A DNA stretch of 64,000 nucleotides from Streptomyces nigra (GCF_003074055.1 NZ_CP029043.1:5758501-5822500); one strand, 5' to 3'; numbered from the stretch's first letter, positions 50,337 to 61,551 are shown. Notes: generated from the letters alone by a model not told the origin. Translations and numbers: made by a program.

Positions 50337-52466
50337 GTGGATTCCTCGGCCGGCCATCTTCTCGCGCGAGCGGCACAGGAGCTCAGGCGGCGAGCCGACG
50401 AGCTCTCCGCCGAGGTGGAGGAGTGCCTGCGGCGCGAACTGCCGGCCCTCTACGACGCCCCCGACATCGCCCGCGTCGTCTCCCAGAACGTCACCGACCA
50501 CATCGCCGCCGCCCTCGGCGGCCTCGAGGGCGAGATCGAAGCGGGCCAGATCGAGCTGCCCGCCGCCGACACCGCCCGCTCCCTGGGACTGGCCCGGCAC
50601 GGCACGCCCCTGAGCACCGTCCTGCGGGCGTTCCGCCTGGCCCAGGGCATCGTCAACGACCGCCTGCTGGAGGAGCTGCCCCGGCTGGGCGGCGACGCCG
50701 AGCAGGTCAGCGCGGCGGCCCGCGCGCTGACCGCGATGTCGACCACCTATGTGGACCGGGTCAGCGAACAGGGCGTGGAGGCGTTCCAGGAGGAGCGGGA
50801 CCGCCGGTTGCGCTGGCGGTCGAGGATGGTGAACGAGGCGAGCATGCGCATCGGCACCACCCTCGACATCGACCGCACCGCGCAGGAACTGGCCGACCTC
50901 GCCGCCGAACGCTTCGCCGACTTCGTCACCGTCGACCTCCTCGACCCGCTGCTGCGCGGGGAGGACGCCGCCGTGGAGACGCCGTACGTGCTGCGCCGGA
51001 TGGCCCAGGGCCCGGCGGACGCCACCGGACCGGAGCCGGCCGTCCGCCCGCAGGAGATCCACCACTGCCACGACGGGTCGCCCACCGAGCAGGCCCTGAC
51101 CACCGGGCAGCCCTCCCGGCACCAGAACGACCGCTCCGAGGACCCGAGCAGCATCCACTCGACCCTGGTGGTGCCGCTGCGCGCCCGGGGCACCACGCTG
51201 GGTCTCGCCGAGTTCCACCGCTGCGAGACACCCGCCCGCTACGACGACGAGGACCTCCTCCTCGCCGAGGAGATCGCCGCCCGGGCCGCCGTCGCCGTCG
51301 ACAACGCCCGCCGCTACACCCACGCCCGGGCCACCGCGCTCACCCTCCAGCGCAGCCTCCTCCCGCGCAACGCGCCCCTGCAGTCCGCGGTGGACGTCGC
51401 CTACCGCTACCTCCCGGCCGGCTCGGACGCCGGGGTGGGCGGCGACTGGTACGACGTCATCCCGCTGTCCGGAGCCCGGGTGGCGCTCGTGGTCGGAGAC
51501 GTGGTCGGCCACGGCATCCGGGCCGCCGCCACGATGGGCCGGCTGCGGACCGCCGTACGCACCCTGGCCGACATCGACCTGCCGCCCGACGAACTCCTCA
51601 CCCACTTGGACGACGTCGTGCTGCGGCTGTCGGCCGAGGAGTCCGGAGACCAGGACGGCCCGGGCGACGGCGACATCGGCGCCACCTGCCTGTACGCCGT
51701 CTACGACCCGATCTCGCGCCGCTGCACCCTGGCCCGGGCCGGTCATGTGCCCCCGGCGGTGGTGGTGCGCGAGGGCAGGGCGGAACTGCTCGACCTGCCG
51801 CCCGGCCCGCCGCTGGGCCTCGGTGGCCTGCCCTTCGAGACCGTAGAGGTCGACCTGCCGGAGGGCAGCCTCATCGCCCTCTACACCGACGGTCTGATCG
51901 AGGCCCGCGCCCACGACGTGGAGGGCGGACTCGCGGCCCTGCGCGAAGTCCTGGCCCGCCCGGCCCCCAGCCTGGACGCGGCCTGCGACACGGTCCTCGA
52001 GGCCCTCCTCCCCTCCACGAAGCCGGACGACGACATCGCCCTGCTCCTCGCCCGCACCCGCGCCCTCGGCGCCGACCGCGTCGCCACCTGGGACCTGGAA
52101 CCCGACCCCGCGGAGGTCGGCCGCGTACGCGGAGAGGTCTCACGCCAACTCGCCGCCTGGGGCCTCGGCGACATGGACTTCATCGCCGAACTGGTCGTCA
52201 GCGAACTGGTCACCAACGCCATCCGCTACGGCCGCCCCCCGATCAGCCTGCGCCTCATCCACGACCGGGCCCTGCTCCTCGAGGTCTCCGACGCCAGCAG
52301 CACCACCCCGCACCTGCGCCGCGCCCGCGTCTTCGACGAGGGCGGCCGCGGCCTCCTCCTGGTCGCCCAACTCGCCGAACAATGGGGCACCCGCCACGCC
52401 CGCCGCGGCAAAACGGTCTGGGCCCAGCTGAGCGAAACAGCCGAACTGCCGCTGCCGGTCCTGTAG
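50337..52466 (+). CDS. GAF-PP2C (SpoIIE/RsbU-type) phosphatase with C-terminal RsbW-like ATPase
   Basis: A 709-residue signalling protein. N-terminal helical region, about 1-150 (RDRRLRWRSRMVNEAS linker). GAF domain, about 170-325 (DRTAQELADLAAERFADF, STLVVPLRARGTTLGLAEFHR). PP2C/SpoIIE phosphatase, about 335-575 (LQRSLLPRNAP, GGDWYDVIPL, VVGDVVGHGIRAAATMGRLR, YTDGLIEAR, PDDDIALLLART). HATPase_c, about 590-700 (FIAELVVSELVTNAIRYG, EGGRGLLLVAQLAEQWG). This is the multi-domain Streptomyces type that combines phosphatase and switch kinase of partner-switching sigma control. GTG 50337 start. Confidence 0.93.
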   Translation: MDSSAGHLLARAAQELRRRADELSAEVEECLRRELPALYDAPDIARVVSQNVTDHIAAALGGLEGEIEAGQIELPAADTARSLGLARHGTPLSTVLRAFRLAQGIVNDRLLEELPRLGGDAEQVSAAARALTAMSTTYVDRVSEQGVEAFQEERDRRLRWRSRMVNEASMRIGTTLDIDRTAQELADLAAERFADFVTVDLLDPLLRGEDAAVETPYVLRRMAQGPADATGPEPAVRPQEIHHCHDGSPTEQALTTGQPSRHQNDRSEDPSSIHSTLVVPLRARGTTLGLAEFHRCETPARYDDEDLLLAEEIAARAAVAVDNARRYTHARATALTLQRSLLPRNAPLQSAVDVAYRYLPAGSDAGVGGDWYDVIPLSGARVALVVGDVVGHGIRAAATMGRLRTAVRTLADIDLPPDELLTHLDDVVLRLSAEESGDQDGPGDGDIGATCLYAVYDPISRRCTLARAGHVPPAVVVREGRAELLDLPPGPPLGLGGLPFETVEVDLPEGSLIALYTDGLIEARAHDVEGGLAALREVLARPAPSLDAACDTVLEALLPSTKPDDDIALLLARTRALGADRVATWDLEPDPAEVGRVRGEVSRQLAAWGLGDMDFIAELVVSELVTNAIRYGRPPISLRLIHDRALLLEVSDASSTTPHLRRARVFDEGGRGLLLVAQLAEQWGTRHARRGKTVWAQLSETAELPLPVL

Positions 52467-52473
52467 TCGACCC

Positions 52474-52613
52474 GCAACCGACGGGGTCGGCAGGTCCGAC
52501 GCCTGCGCGCCGTGTGCGGCATCCACCACACGGATCAGCTTCGCCAGTTCACTGCGGCAGCGCGGACACGACACGACGTGCCCCAACACGAGCCCTTCGC
52601 GCGTGAGGCGACG
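52474..52613 (-). pseudogene. Zinc-finger-like remnant after the sortase stop codon
   Basis: In frame with, and directly after, the sortase TGA, the sequence reads QRRLTREGLVLGHVVSCPRCRSELAKLIRVVDAAHG over 52613-52500 or so. HVVSCPRCRSEL is the typical C-x2-C end of a zf-HC2/anti-sigma zinc-finger domain. The open frame then runs antisense into the phosphatase gene. It may be the eroded end of an anti-sigma gene, or a short protein starting at GTG near 52592. Weakly supported. Confidence 0.3.
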
Positions 52614-52616
52614 CTG

Positions 52617-53258
52617 TCACTCACGCACCGGCTCCGCCGTGACGACGAGGTTGGCCAGGTAGCCGCCGCGCTCGGGCTCGAAGGGCGGTGCACAGGTGAT
52701 CAGCGTCAGGACGGGATCGCCCGTTCGGCGGAACGCCGAGGGCGGCAACTCGTCCTTGGGCACGGTGACGCGCGAGACGACGCGGTAGACGATCGGCCCG
52801 GCCTTCGCTCGCCGGACCTCGACGCGATCGCCGCGCCGTACGTCGTAGAGCGCGGCGAATTCGCCGAGGGCGCCCGTCTCACTGTCCACGTGCCCGACGA
52901 GCACGGCCGACCCCTCGGGGCTGCCGGGCGCCGGGCCGTAGCGGTACCACCCGGCCACGGAGGGGTCGTCGGGGACGGTCATGTCTCCCCGCTCGGTCAC
53001 ACCGACCGGCTGTACGCGGGCGTCGAGGCCCACGTCGCGAAGTCGGACGCGCTCGGGCGGCTCGGCTGCTGCGGTGCCGGGCAGTGACTCGGTACCGCTG
53101 GGCGTCGGGGCCGTCACCGCTTGCTGCCGCGCGGGCGCGGACCCGAAGTCGGGAGGTGCGGGTGCGGGCTCCGACGGCCCACCCGAAACGGCGAGGACGG
53201 CTGCCACAGCGGCAGCCGCCGTCGCCAGTCCGGTCAGCCGTCGCGCGGTGTCAGCCAC
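52617..53258 (-). CDS. Class F sortase
   Basis: A 213-residue protein from GTG 53258: an N-terminal signal/anchor (LTGLATAAAAVAAVLAVSG), a Pro/Ala-rich linker, then the sortase barrel with VRLRDVGLDARVQPVGV, the catalytic His in VLVGHVDSETGALGEFAAL, Cys in LTLITCAPPFEP and Arg in RGGYLANLVV. The TLITC motif and short length fit actinobacterial class F, whose substrates are poorly known. It overlaps the DUF4397 gene by 8 bases, suggesting that the membrane-anchored DUF4397 protein is its partner or is regulated with it. Confidence 0.9.
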   Translation of the reverse strand: MADTARRLTGLATAAAAVAAVLAVSGGPSEPAPAPPDFGSAPARQQAVTAPTPSGTESLPGTAAAEPPERVRLRDVGLDARVQPVGVTERGDMTVPDDPSVAGWYRYGPAPGSPEGSAVLVGHVDSETGALGEFAALYDVRRGDRVEVRRAKAGPIVYRVVSRVTVPKDELPPSAFRRTGDPVLTLITCAPPFEPERGGYLANLVVTAEPVRE

Positions 53259-54090
53259 GTCGGCCGGCGACCCGGCGGGCCACCATGACGCCCGTCAGGG
53301 TGATCGCTCCGGCCGCCGCTGCCCAGGCGAGCCACTGGTCGGAGGAGTTCGGCGTGACGGCGGCACCGCTGACGCCGGCATGCGCCGCGTTGGGCATCGT
53401 CTCCATGCCGCTGAGCGTCTGGGTGGCCAGCGCCAGGTTCTTGTCCTCGGCGCTGCCCCAGGCGTAGACGATGTTGCTCGTGCCCTCCTTGAGGTCGAGG
53501 TCGGCCGGACCGATGGCCACCGTGTCGGTGCCGGCCAGAACGACGTCGGCGTTCACGGTGCCCGCGTCGACCGCCGCGCTGTCCTGGTTCGGGTTGGTCA
53601 GGTCGGTGAAGACGGGCTGTCCTCCGGCTCGTACGTCGACGGCGGGCGCGGCCGCGACATGGCGAACGGTCAGGCGTGCCTTGCCCGCGTCCACCTTCGA
53701 GGCGTCGTTGGCGAATGCCGTCAACTGTGGCTTGCCGTCGGAGGAGAGGTGTGCCGCGACCGTGGCATTGCCGCCTTCGGACACCTTCACCTGCTCCGCC
53801 AGGGCGGGGGTGCCGTCGGGGTCCTGACCGGCTTCGAAGATCTCGATGTCGTAGGTCCCCGCCTCGAGGGACTGCGGATCGGTCACCGTGCCGGGCTTGA
53901 AGTCGCTGAGCAGCTTGTCGCCGTTGGCGTAGACGTCGACCGTCATGCCGGGGATGCCGTGGAAGACGGACACCATGCCCGTGTCCTGCCCCTGTTGCGG
54001 AGCAGCCATGGCGGCGGGTGCGGTCACGCCGAAGGCCAGAGCGCAGGCCCCGGCCGAAGCGGCGACGGCGATGGAGGTCCGGGAGGTCAT
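53251..54090 (-). CDS. Secreted/anchored DUF4397 protein
   Basis: A 279-residue protein. I take the start at the second ATG (54090) because AAAGGA lies 9 bases before it; the ATG at 54099 has the RBS touching it. Signal peptide about 1-32 (AVAASAGACALAFGVTAPAAMA). DUF4397 beta-domain about 38-200 (VSVFHGIPGMTVDVYANGDKLL, LTVRHVAAAPAVDVRAGG). A flexible stretch, then a C-terminal membrane helix and Arg tail (WLAWAAAAGAITLTGVMVARRVAGRRG, cited as 254-279). That tail resembles a wall-sorting signal, but no clear LPxTG-type motif precedes it. Confidence 0.85.
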   Translation of the reverse strand: MTSRTSIAVAASAGACALAFGVTAPAAMAAPQQGQDTGMVSVFHGIPGMTVDVYANGDKLLSDFKPGTVTDPQSLEAGTYDIEIFEAGQDPDGTPALAEQVKVSEGGNATVAAHLSSDGKPQLTAFANDASKVDAGKARLTVRHVAAAPAVDVRAGGQPVFTDLTNPNQDSAAVDAGTVNADVVLAGTDTVAIGPADLDLKEGTSNIVYAWGSAEDKNLALATQTLSGMETMPNAAHAGVSGAAVTPNSSDQWLAWAAAAGAITLTGVMVARRVAGRRG

Positions 54091-54246
54091 GAGGATCATT
54101 CCTTTGGGTTGCTCATGTGTGCGGGGGGAGTCTCACAAGGGCTTCGCCGCCGGGTGGTGCCGTGGATGCGCCGGAGCGACCACTTTCTCCTTGCGTTCAT
54201 CACGCGGCGATCAGGACAGCGCCCTCACCGCATCCAAAGCCGACAT

Positions 54247-54867
54247 ATGAGCCGAAATACGGGTATGAAGCTCAAGGACGAACTGCCTGTCGATCACCAT
54301 CTGGCCACCGTCTACCGCTACGGCGCAGGCTTCTGCGGCCTCGTCCTGCTGGTCTTCGCGGGACTCGGCTACGCCGACGCACTGAGTCCGTTCGACACGG
54401 CCGGCGACACGATCGCCGGCATGACCACCAACGTCGCCCTCAGCACCATCTCCGCCGTCGTCGGTCTCGCGCTGCTCGCCGGCGCGGTGATCGGCGGCAA
54501 CTTCGCCTCGACCCTCAACATGACGGTCGGCGCGCTCTTCGTGCTGAGCGGTTTCGCGCACATCTTCGTACTGGACCGTCCCGCAAACATCCTCGACTTC
54601 GGCATGACGAACGTGATCTTCAGCTTCGTCATGGGGTTGATCATCGCCACGTTCGGGATGTACGGGCGGGTGTCCAGCAAGCTGTCCCACGACAACCCGT
54701 ACTGGCAGCGCCGGCATCCGAAGCAGGCGGCACGCGAACGCGAGGCGGCCGCCGCCCTCCCGGACCCAGGGTGGGAGCGGCACCTGCTGCCCGCCACGCA
54801 GAGTCCCGAGGGCACTGGCGACGGGCGGACGCCCGAATGGCGCCCGCCCACGAGAGGAAAGCGGTGA
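54247..54867 (+). CDS. DUF4383 four-helix membrane protein
   Basis: A 206-residue protein (ATG 54247; the ATG at 54265 is an alternative). Four hydrophobic helices span about 30-150 (FCGLVLLVFAGLGYADAL, VALSTISAVVGLALLAGAVIGG, MTVGALFVLSGFAHIFVL, VIFSFVMGLIIATFGMYG), followed by a charged C-terminal tail (NPYWQRRHPKQAAREREAAA). This is the DUF4383 type common in Streptomyces; function unknown. Overlaps the next small gene by GTGA. Confidence 0.8.
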   Translation: MSRNTGMKLKDELPVDHHLATVYRYGAGFCGLVLLVFAGLGYADALSPFDTAGDTIAGMTTNVALSTISAVVGLALLAGAVIGGNFASTLNMTVGALFVLSGFAHIFVLDRPANILDFGMTNVIFSFVMGLIIATFGMYGRVSSKLSHDNPYWQRRHPKQAAREREAAAALPDPGWERHLLPATQSPEGTGDGRTPEWRPPTRGKR

Positions 54868-55067
54868 GCAACGTGACCGAACCACTCAACAGGCCGACCG
54901 AGACACCTCCCGTGGAGGGCTCGATCGCCGAAGCGCACGAAGAGCGTCCCGACGGTGGCGTCTGGGAGCACCCCTACTTCTGGCTGCTCCTCGTCGTGAC
55001 CGGATCCGTGCTCATCGCCGGTCTCTTCCTGCTCCGCTTCCTCGATCTGGTGGCACCGGTGTTCTGA
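54864..55067 (+). CDS. Small one-TM protein
   Basis: A 67-residue protein from GTG 54864 (AGAGGAAAG upstream). An acidic Pro/Glu-rich N-terminus is followed by one long transmembrane helix (YFWLLLVVTGSVLIAGLFLL) and a short tail. Coupled to the DUF4383 gene, so likely part of the same membrane unit. No family recognised. Confidence 0.7.
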   Translation: MSNVTEPLNRPTETPPVEGSIAEAHEERPDGGVWEHPYFWLLLVVTGSVLIAGLFLLRFLDLVAPVF

Positions 55068-55073
55068 GAGCTC

Positions 55074-56603
55074 TCAGATGTCCCGGAAGATCTCGATCTG
55101 TGCCCCGATCGAGTTCAGCCGTTCCGCCAGATCCTCGTAACCGCGGTTGATGACATACACGTTGCGGAGCACCGACGTGCCGTCCGCCGCCATCATCGCC
55201 AGGAGGACGACCACTGCGGGGCGCAGGGCCGGGGGGCACATCATCTCGGCGGCGCGCCAGCGGGTCGGGCCCTCCACCAGGACGCGGTGCGGGTCCAGGA
55301 GCTGGAGGCGGCCGCCGAGGCGGTTGAGGTCGGTCAGGTAGATGGCGCGGTTGTCGTAGACCCAGTCGTGGATCAGGGTCTTGCCGGAGGCGACCGCCGC
55401 GATGGCCGCGAAGAACGGCACGTTGTCGATGTTCAGGCCGGGGAACGGCATCGGGTGGATCTTGTCGATCGGCGCCTCCAGCTTGGAGGGACGGACCGTC
55501 AGGTCGATCAGCCGGGTGCGGCCGTTGTCGGCGAAGTACTCGGGGGTGCGGTCGTGGTCGAGGCCCATCTCCTCCAGGACCGCGAGCTCGATCTCCAGGA
55601 ACTCGATCGGCACCCGGCGCACCGTCAGTTCGGACTCGGTGACGACGGCGGCGGCCAGCAGGCTCATCGCCTCCACCGGGTCCTCGGAGGGGGAGTAGTC
55701 GACGTCGACGTCGATGGTGGGCACGCCGTGCACGGTCAGGGTCGTGGTGCCGATGCCCTCGACCCGGACGCCGAGCGCCTCCAGGAAGAAACACAGGTCC
55801 TGGACCATGTAGTTGGAGGAGGCGTTGCGGATGACGGTGACGCCGTCGTGCCGCGCCGCGGCCAGCAGCGCGTTCTCCGTCACGGTGTCGCCGCGCTCGG
55901 TCAGCACGATGGGCCGGTCGGGCCGTACGGACCGGTCGACCATGGCGTGGTACTGGCCCTCGGTCGCCGCCACGTCCAGGCCGAAGCGGCGCAGCGCGAT
56001 CATGTGCGGCTCGATGGTGCGCGTGCCGAGGTCGCAGCCGCCGGCGTAGGGCAGCTTGAAGTGGTTCATCCGGTGCAGCAGCGGGCCGAGGAACATGATG
56101 ATCGACCGGGTGCGCACCGCGGCCTCGGCGTCGATGGCGCCCATGTCCAGCTCGGCGGGCGGCACGATCTCCAGGTCGACCCCGCCGTTGATCCAACGGG
56201 TGCGCACCCCGATGGAGTTGAGCACCTCGAGGAGGCGGTAGACCTCCTCGATCCGGGCGACCCGGCGCAGAACTGTGCGCCCCTTGTTGAGCAGAGAGGC
56301 GCACAGCAGCGCCACACACGCGTTCTTGCTCGTCTTGACGTCGATGGCACCCGACAGCCGGCGTCCGCCGACGACCCGGAGATGCATCGGCCCGGCGTAT
56401 CCCAGGGACACGATCTCGCTGTCCAGGGCCTCGCCGATACGGGCGATCATCTCAAGGCTGATGTTCTGGTTGCCGCGCTCGATGCGATTGACGGCGCTCT
56501 GGGAGGTACCGAGCGCCTCGGCGAGCTGCGTCTGTGTCCAGCCACGGTGTTGCCGGGCGTCACGGATGAGCCTGCCGATGCGTACGAGGTAGTCGTCTGC
56601 CAT
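55074..56603 (-). CDS. murA: XRE helix-turn-helix fused to MurA-like enolpyruvyl transferase
   Basis: A 509-residue fusion. Residues 1-68 are an XRE/Cro-type HTH (IGRLIRDARQHRGWTQTQLAEALGTSQSAVNRIERGNQNIS, span 9-49). Residues 73-509 are UDP-GlcNAc 1-carboxyvinyltransferase-like: KTSKNACVALLCAS (KN pair), the fosfomycin-target Cys kept in AGGCDLGTRTIEPH, SEDPVEAMSLLAAAVVTESEL, and HDWVYDNRAIYLTDLNRLG. It may be a second MurA with its own DNA-binding head, coupling wall-precursor state to transcription, or a related enzyme of specialised metabolism. It is convergent with the membrane-protein pair; stops are 6 bases apart. Confidence 0.92.
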   Translation of the reverse strand: MADDYLVRIGRLIRDARQHRGWTQTQLAEALGTSQSAVNRIERGNQNISLEMIARIGEALDSEIVSLGYAGPMHLRVVGGRRLSGAIDVKTSKNACVALLCASLLNKGRTVLRRVARIEEVYRLLEVLNSIGVRTRWINGGVDLEIVPPAELDMGAIDAEAAVRTRSIIMFLGPLLHRMNHFKLPYAGGCDLGTRTIEPHMIALRRFGLDVAATEGQYHAMVDRSVRPDRPIVLTERGDTVTENALLAAARHDGVTVIRNASSNYMVQDLCFFLEALGVRVEGIGTTTLTVHGVPTIDVDVDYSPSEDPVEAMSLLAAAVVTESELTVRRVPIEFLEIELAVLEEMGLDHDRTPEYFADNGRTRLIDLTVRPSKLEAPIDKIHPMPFPGLNIDNVPFFAAIAAVASGKTLIHDWVYDNRAIYLTDLNRLGGRLQLLDPHRVLVEGPTRWRAAEMMCPPALRPAVVVLLAMMAADGTSVLRNVYVINRGYEDLAERLNSIGAQIEIFRDI

Positions 56604-56615
56604 GAGGCTGAGGCT

Positions 56616-56631
56616 ATCTCACATATGAGAT
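56616..56631. promoter_or_regulatory. Palindrome upstream of the XRE-MurA gene
   Basis: ATCTCA-CATA-TGAGAT, perfect 6-base arms, 13 bases before the ATG. Its place and the HTH on the encoded protein make autoregulation the simplest idea. Confidence 0.5.
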
Positions 56632-56668
56632 GGCACATCCCAGGGGGGTCCATTCGGGTGACGGGCTG

Positions 56669-56866
56669 TCAACGCCCCCTGGTGGTACGGGTGCGCCGCC
56701 ATCCGAAAGGTCCGGGCAAATCCATCGATGTCGTACGACGTCCGGTGCTGCTGCGGGTGTGCCGCGGGCCGTTCTTGCCACCCGTGGTGATGGACCAGGA
56801 ACGGCGGTTGATGTTGAGCGTCACGCCGGGAAGGATCCGGAAGCTCTTGCGGAACGTGAGGGGCAT
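56669..56866 (-). CDS. DUF4236 family small protein
   Basis: A 65-residue, very basic protein from ATG 56866 with GGGAGGCG upstream. MPLTFRKSFRILPGVTLNIN followed by SWSITTGGKNGPRHT matches the DUF4236 N-terminal motif found in many bacterial proteins of unknown function. It sits alone between the XRE-MurA gene and argG on the same strand. Confidence 0.8.
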   Translation of the reverse strand: MPLTFRKSFRILPGVTLNINRRSWSITTGGKNGPRHTRSSTGRRTTSMDLPGPFGWRRTRTTRGR

Positions 56867-56960
56867 GCGCGCCTCCCTTTCCAGTCGGTCTCCAGTCGGT
56901 CAGGTGTTCACCCGCTTACCCCGGCTTCGCGCACTGAGGCATGCCGAGTCGAGCGCAAGC

Positions 56961-57005
56961 GAAGGGGCCCGGTACGACGCGTCCTGCGTCGTACCGGGCC
57001 CCTTC
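56961..57005. terminator. 20-bp perfect hairpin after argG
   Basis: Stem 56961-56980 with 56986-57005 and a 5-base loop; the arms end GAAGG/CCTTC. It lies 28 bases past the argG stop. One of the strongest hairpins in the window. Confidence 0.85.
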
Positions 57006-57032
57006 GAGGTCCGTCCTCCGGTCGTGCCGCCG

Positions 57033-58487
57033 TCAGTCCGTGCCGGACTCCATCGCGGCGCGGTCCAGCAGCGCGTCCTCCTCGGACACCTCGCCGCGCG
57101 AGGCGATGGCCTCGGCGCCGCCCTCGGGCAGCTCCGGCATGGTGCCGATCAGGCCGGTCGCGGCGGCCTGGGAGGCGCCGATGGTGGGGCTGCCGGTGCC
57201 GATCAGGCCCAGGCCGGCGTACTGCTCCAGCTTGGCGCGGGAGTCGGCGATGTCGAGGTTGCGCATGGTGAGCTGGCCGATCCGGTCGACCGGGCCGAAC
57301 GCCGAGTCCTCGGTGCGCTCCATGGAGAGCTTGTCCGGGTGGTAGCTGAACGCCGGGCCCGTCGTGTCGAGGATCGAGTAGTCCTCGCCGCGCCGCAGCC
57401 GCAGCGTCACCTCGCCGGTGATCGCGGCGCCGACCCAGCGCTGGAGCGACTCGCGGATCATCAGCGCCTGCGGGTCCAGCCAGCGGCCCTCGTACATCAG
57501 CCGGCCGAGGCGCCGGCCCTCGGTGTGGTATTGGGCGAGGGTGTCCTCGTTGTGGATCGCGTTGACCAGGCGCTCGTACGCGGCGTGCAGCAGGGCCATG
57601 CCCGGCGCCTCGTAGATGCCGCGGCTCTTGGCCTCGATGATCCGGTTCTCGATCTGGTCGGACATGCCCAGGCCGTGCCGGCCGCCGATGGCGTTGGCCT
57701 CCATCACCAGGTCGACGGCGGAGGCGAACTCCTTGCCGTTGATGGTGACCGGGCGGCCCTGCTCGAAGCCGATCGTCACGTCCTCGGTGGCGATCTCGAC
57801 CGACGGGTCCCAGAAGCGGACGCCCATGATGGGCTCGACCGTCTCGATGCCGGTGTCCAGGTGCTCCAGGGTCTTGGCCTCGTGGGTGGCGCCCCAGATG
57901 TTGGCGTCGGTGGAGTACGCCTTCTCGGTGGCGTCCCGGTACGGCAGGCCGTGGGCGACCAGCCACTCCGACATCTCCTTGCGGCCGCCGAGCTCCGTCA
58001 CGAAGTCCGCGTCCAGCCAGGGCTTGTAGATCCGCAGATGCGGGTTGGCCAGCAGGCCGTAGCGGTAGAACCGCTCGATGTCGTTGCCCTTGTAGGTCGA
58101 GCCGTCGCCCCAGATCTGGACGTCGTCCTCCAGCATCGCCCGCACCAGCAGGGTGCCGGTGACGGCACGGCCCAGCGGCGTCGTGTTGAAGTACGCGCGC
58201 CCGCCGGAGCGGATGTGGAACGCGCCGCAGGTGAGCGCGGCCAGCCCTTCCTCGACGAGGGCGGCGCGGCAGTCGACCAGGCGCGCGACCTCGGCGCCGT
58301 AGGTCTTGGCGCGGCCGGGCACCGACGCGATGTCGGGCTCGTCGTACTGGCCGATGTCGGCGGTGTAGGTGCACGGGACGGCGCCCTTGTCGCGCATCCA
58401 CGCGACCGCTACCGAGGTGTCGAGACCGCCGGAGAAGGCGATGCCGACCCGCTCGCCGGTGGGCAGGGAGGTGAGGACCTTGGACAT
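57033..58487 (-). CDS. argG: Argininosuccinate synthase
   Basis: A 484-residue enzyme from ATG 58487 (an ATG pair at 58505 and 58502 would add 5-6 residues). PP-loop GIAFSGGLDTSVAVAWMRDKG, ATP/citrulline/aspartate sites ADIGQYDEPDI, CGAFHIRSGGRAYFNTTPLGRAVTG, GDGSTYKGNDIERFYRYG, and YSTDANIWGATHEAKTLE. It is the long (about 480-residue) type seen in E. coli and Streptomyces, and joins citrulline and aspartate. An ARG-box-like dyad overlaps the start region, and a strong hairpin ends the transcript. argH is not adjacent. Confidence 0.96.
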   Translation of the reverse strand: MSKVLTSLPTGERVGIAFSGGLDTSVAVAWMRDKGAVPCTYTADIGQYDEPDIASVPGRAKTYGAEVARLVDCRAALVEEGLAALTCGAFHIRSGGRAYFNTTPLGRAVTGTLLVRAMLEDDVQIWGDGSTYKGNDIERFYRYGLLANPHLRIYKPWLDADFVTELGGRKEMSEWLVAHGLPYRDATEKAYSTDANIWGATHEAKTLEHLDTGIETVEPIMGVRFWDPSVEIATEDVTIGFEQGRPVTINGKEFASAVDLVMEANAIGGRHGLGMSDQIENRIIEAKSRGIYEAPGMALLHAAYERLVNAIHNEDTLAQYHTEGRRLGRLMYEGRWLDPQALMIRESLQRWVGAAITGEVTLRLRRGEDYSILDTTGPAFSYHPDKLSMERTEDSAFGPVDRIGQLTMRNLDIADSRAKLEQYAGLGLIGTGSPTIGASQAAATGLIGTMPELPEGGAEAIASRGEVSEEDALLDRAAMESGTD

Positions 58488-58495
58488 AGGAAGAG

Positions 58496-58522
58496 TATGC
58501 ATCATCTCGCATGGTCATGCAA
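58496..58522 (-). promoter_or_regulatory. ARG-box-like operator of argG
   Basis: On the coding strand TTGCATGACCATGCGA (58522-58507) is a near-perfect dyad, followed by ATGATGCATA (58505-58496). The repeated TGCAT/ATGCA half-sites match the general form of ArgR targets. It covers the region just upstream of and including the alternative start codons, where binding would block transcription or initiation. Confidence 0.55.
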
Positions 58523-58597
58523 TGCGGGCCTGCGCGACCCGGAGCGCGGGGCTCGCCGCGCCCCGGGCATGACCATCCCGGCCTCATGTACTAGAGT

Positions 58598-58615
58598 TAT
58601 CTCGACATCGAGATA
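58598..58615. promoter_or_regulatory. 18-bp perfect palindrome in the argG-acnA spacer
   Basis: TATCTCGA-CA-TCGAGATA, 8-base perfect arms, 143 bases before the aconitase start. A likely transcription-factor site; I do not know which regulator. Confidence 0.6.
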
Positions 58616-58670
58616 TCTGCCGAGGTGCACCGCAGCCGTACGGCGCGACCGATCTCACGGTAAGGGTTAC

Positions 58671-58689
58671 CTAACTTAGCCTTACCTTA
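58671..58689. promoter_or_regulatory. Iron-box-like site (DmdR/IdeR type) upstream of aconitase
   Basis: CTAACTTAGCCTTACCTTA matches the reverse complement of the 19-base actinobacterial iron box (TTAGGTTAGGCTCACCTAA) at 13 of 19 positions by eye, within a longer GTTACCTAACTTAGCCTTACC run. It lies 69 bases before the aconitase start. Iron-dependent control of an Fe-S enzyme would make sense. Confidence 0.5.
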
Positions 58690-58757
58690 GCGGATCGGCC
58701 GGTATGCCGTCGCGGCAGGATCGTGGTGGTACGCGCACATCAATGAAGGAGACTGTC

Positions 58758-61475
<2,718 letters not shown>

Positions 61476-61515
61476 GCGGTCAGCTCCGCAAGTCAGCGGT
61501 ACCGCACGGCAGTTC

Positions 61516-61551
61516 GAGGGCCGCGTTCCCGGAGACGGGGGCGCGGCCCTC
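61516..61551. terminator. Bidirectional hairpin between acnA and the VWA gene
   Basis: A 10-bp perfect stem (61516-61525 with 61542-61551) with a 16-base loop that can pair further (CCC/GGG). It lies between convergent genes. Confidence 0.65.
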
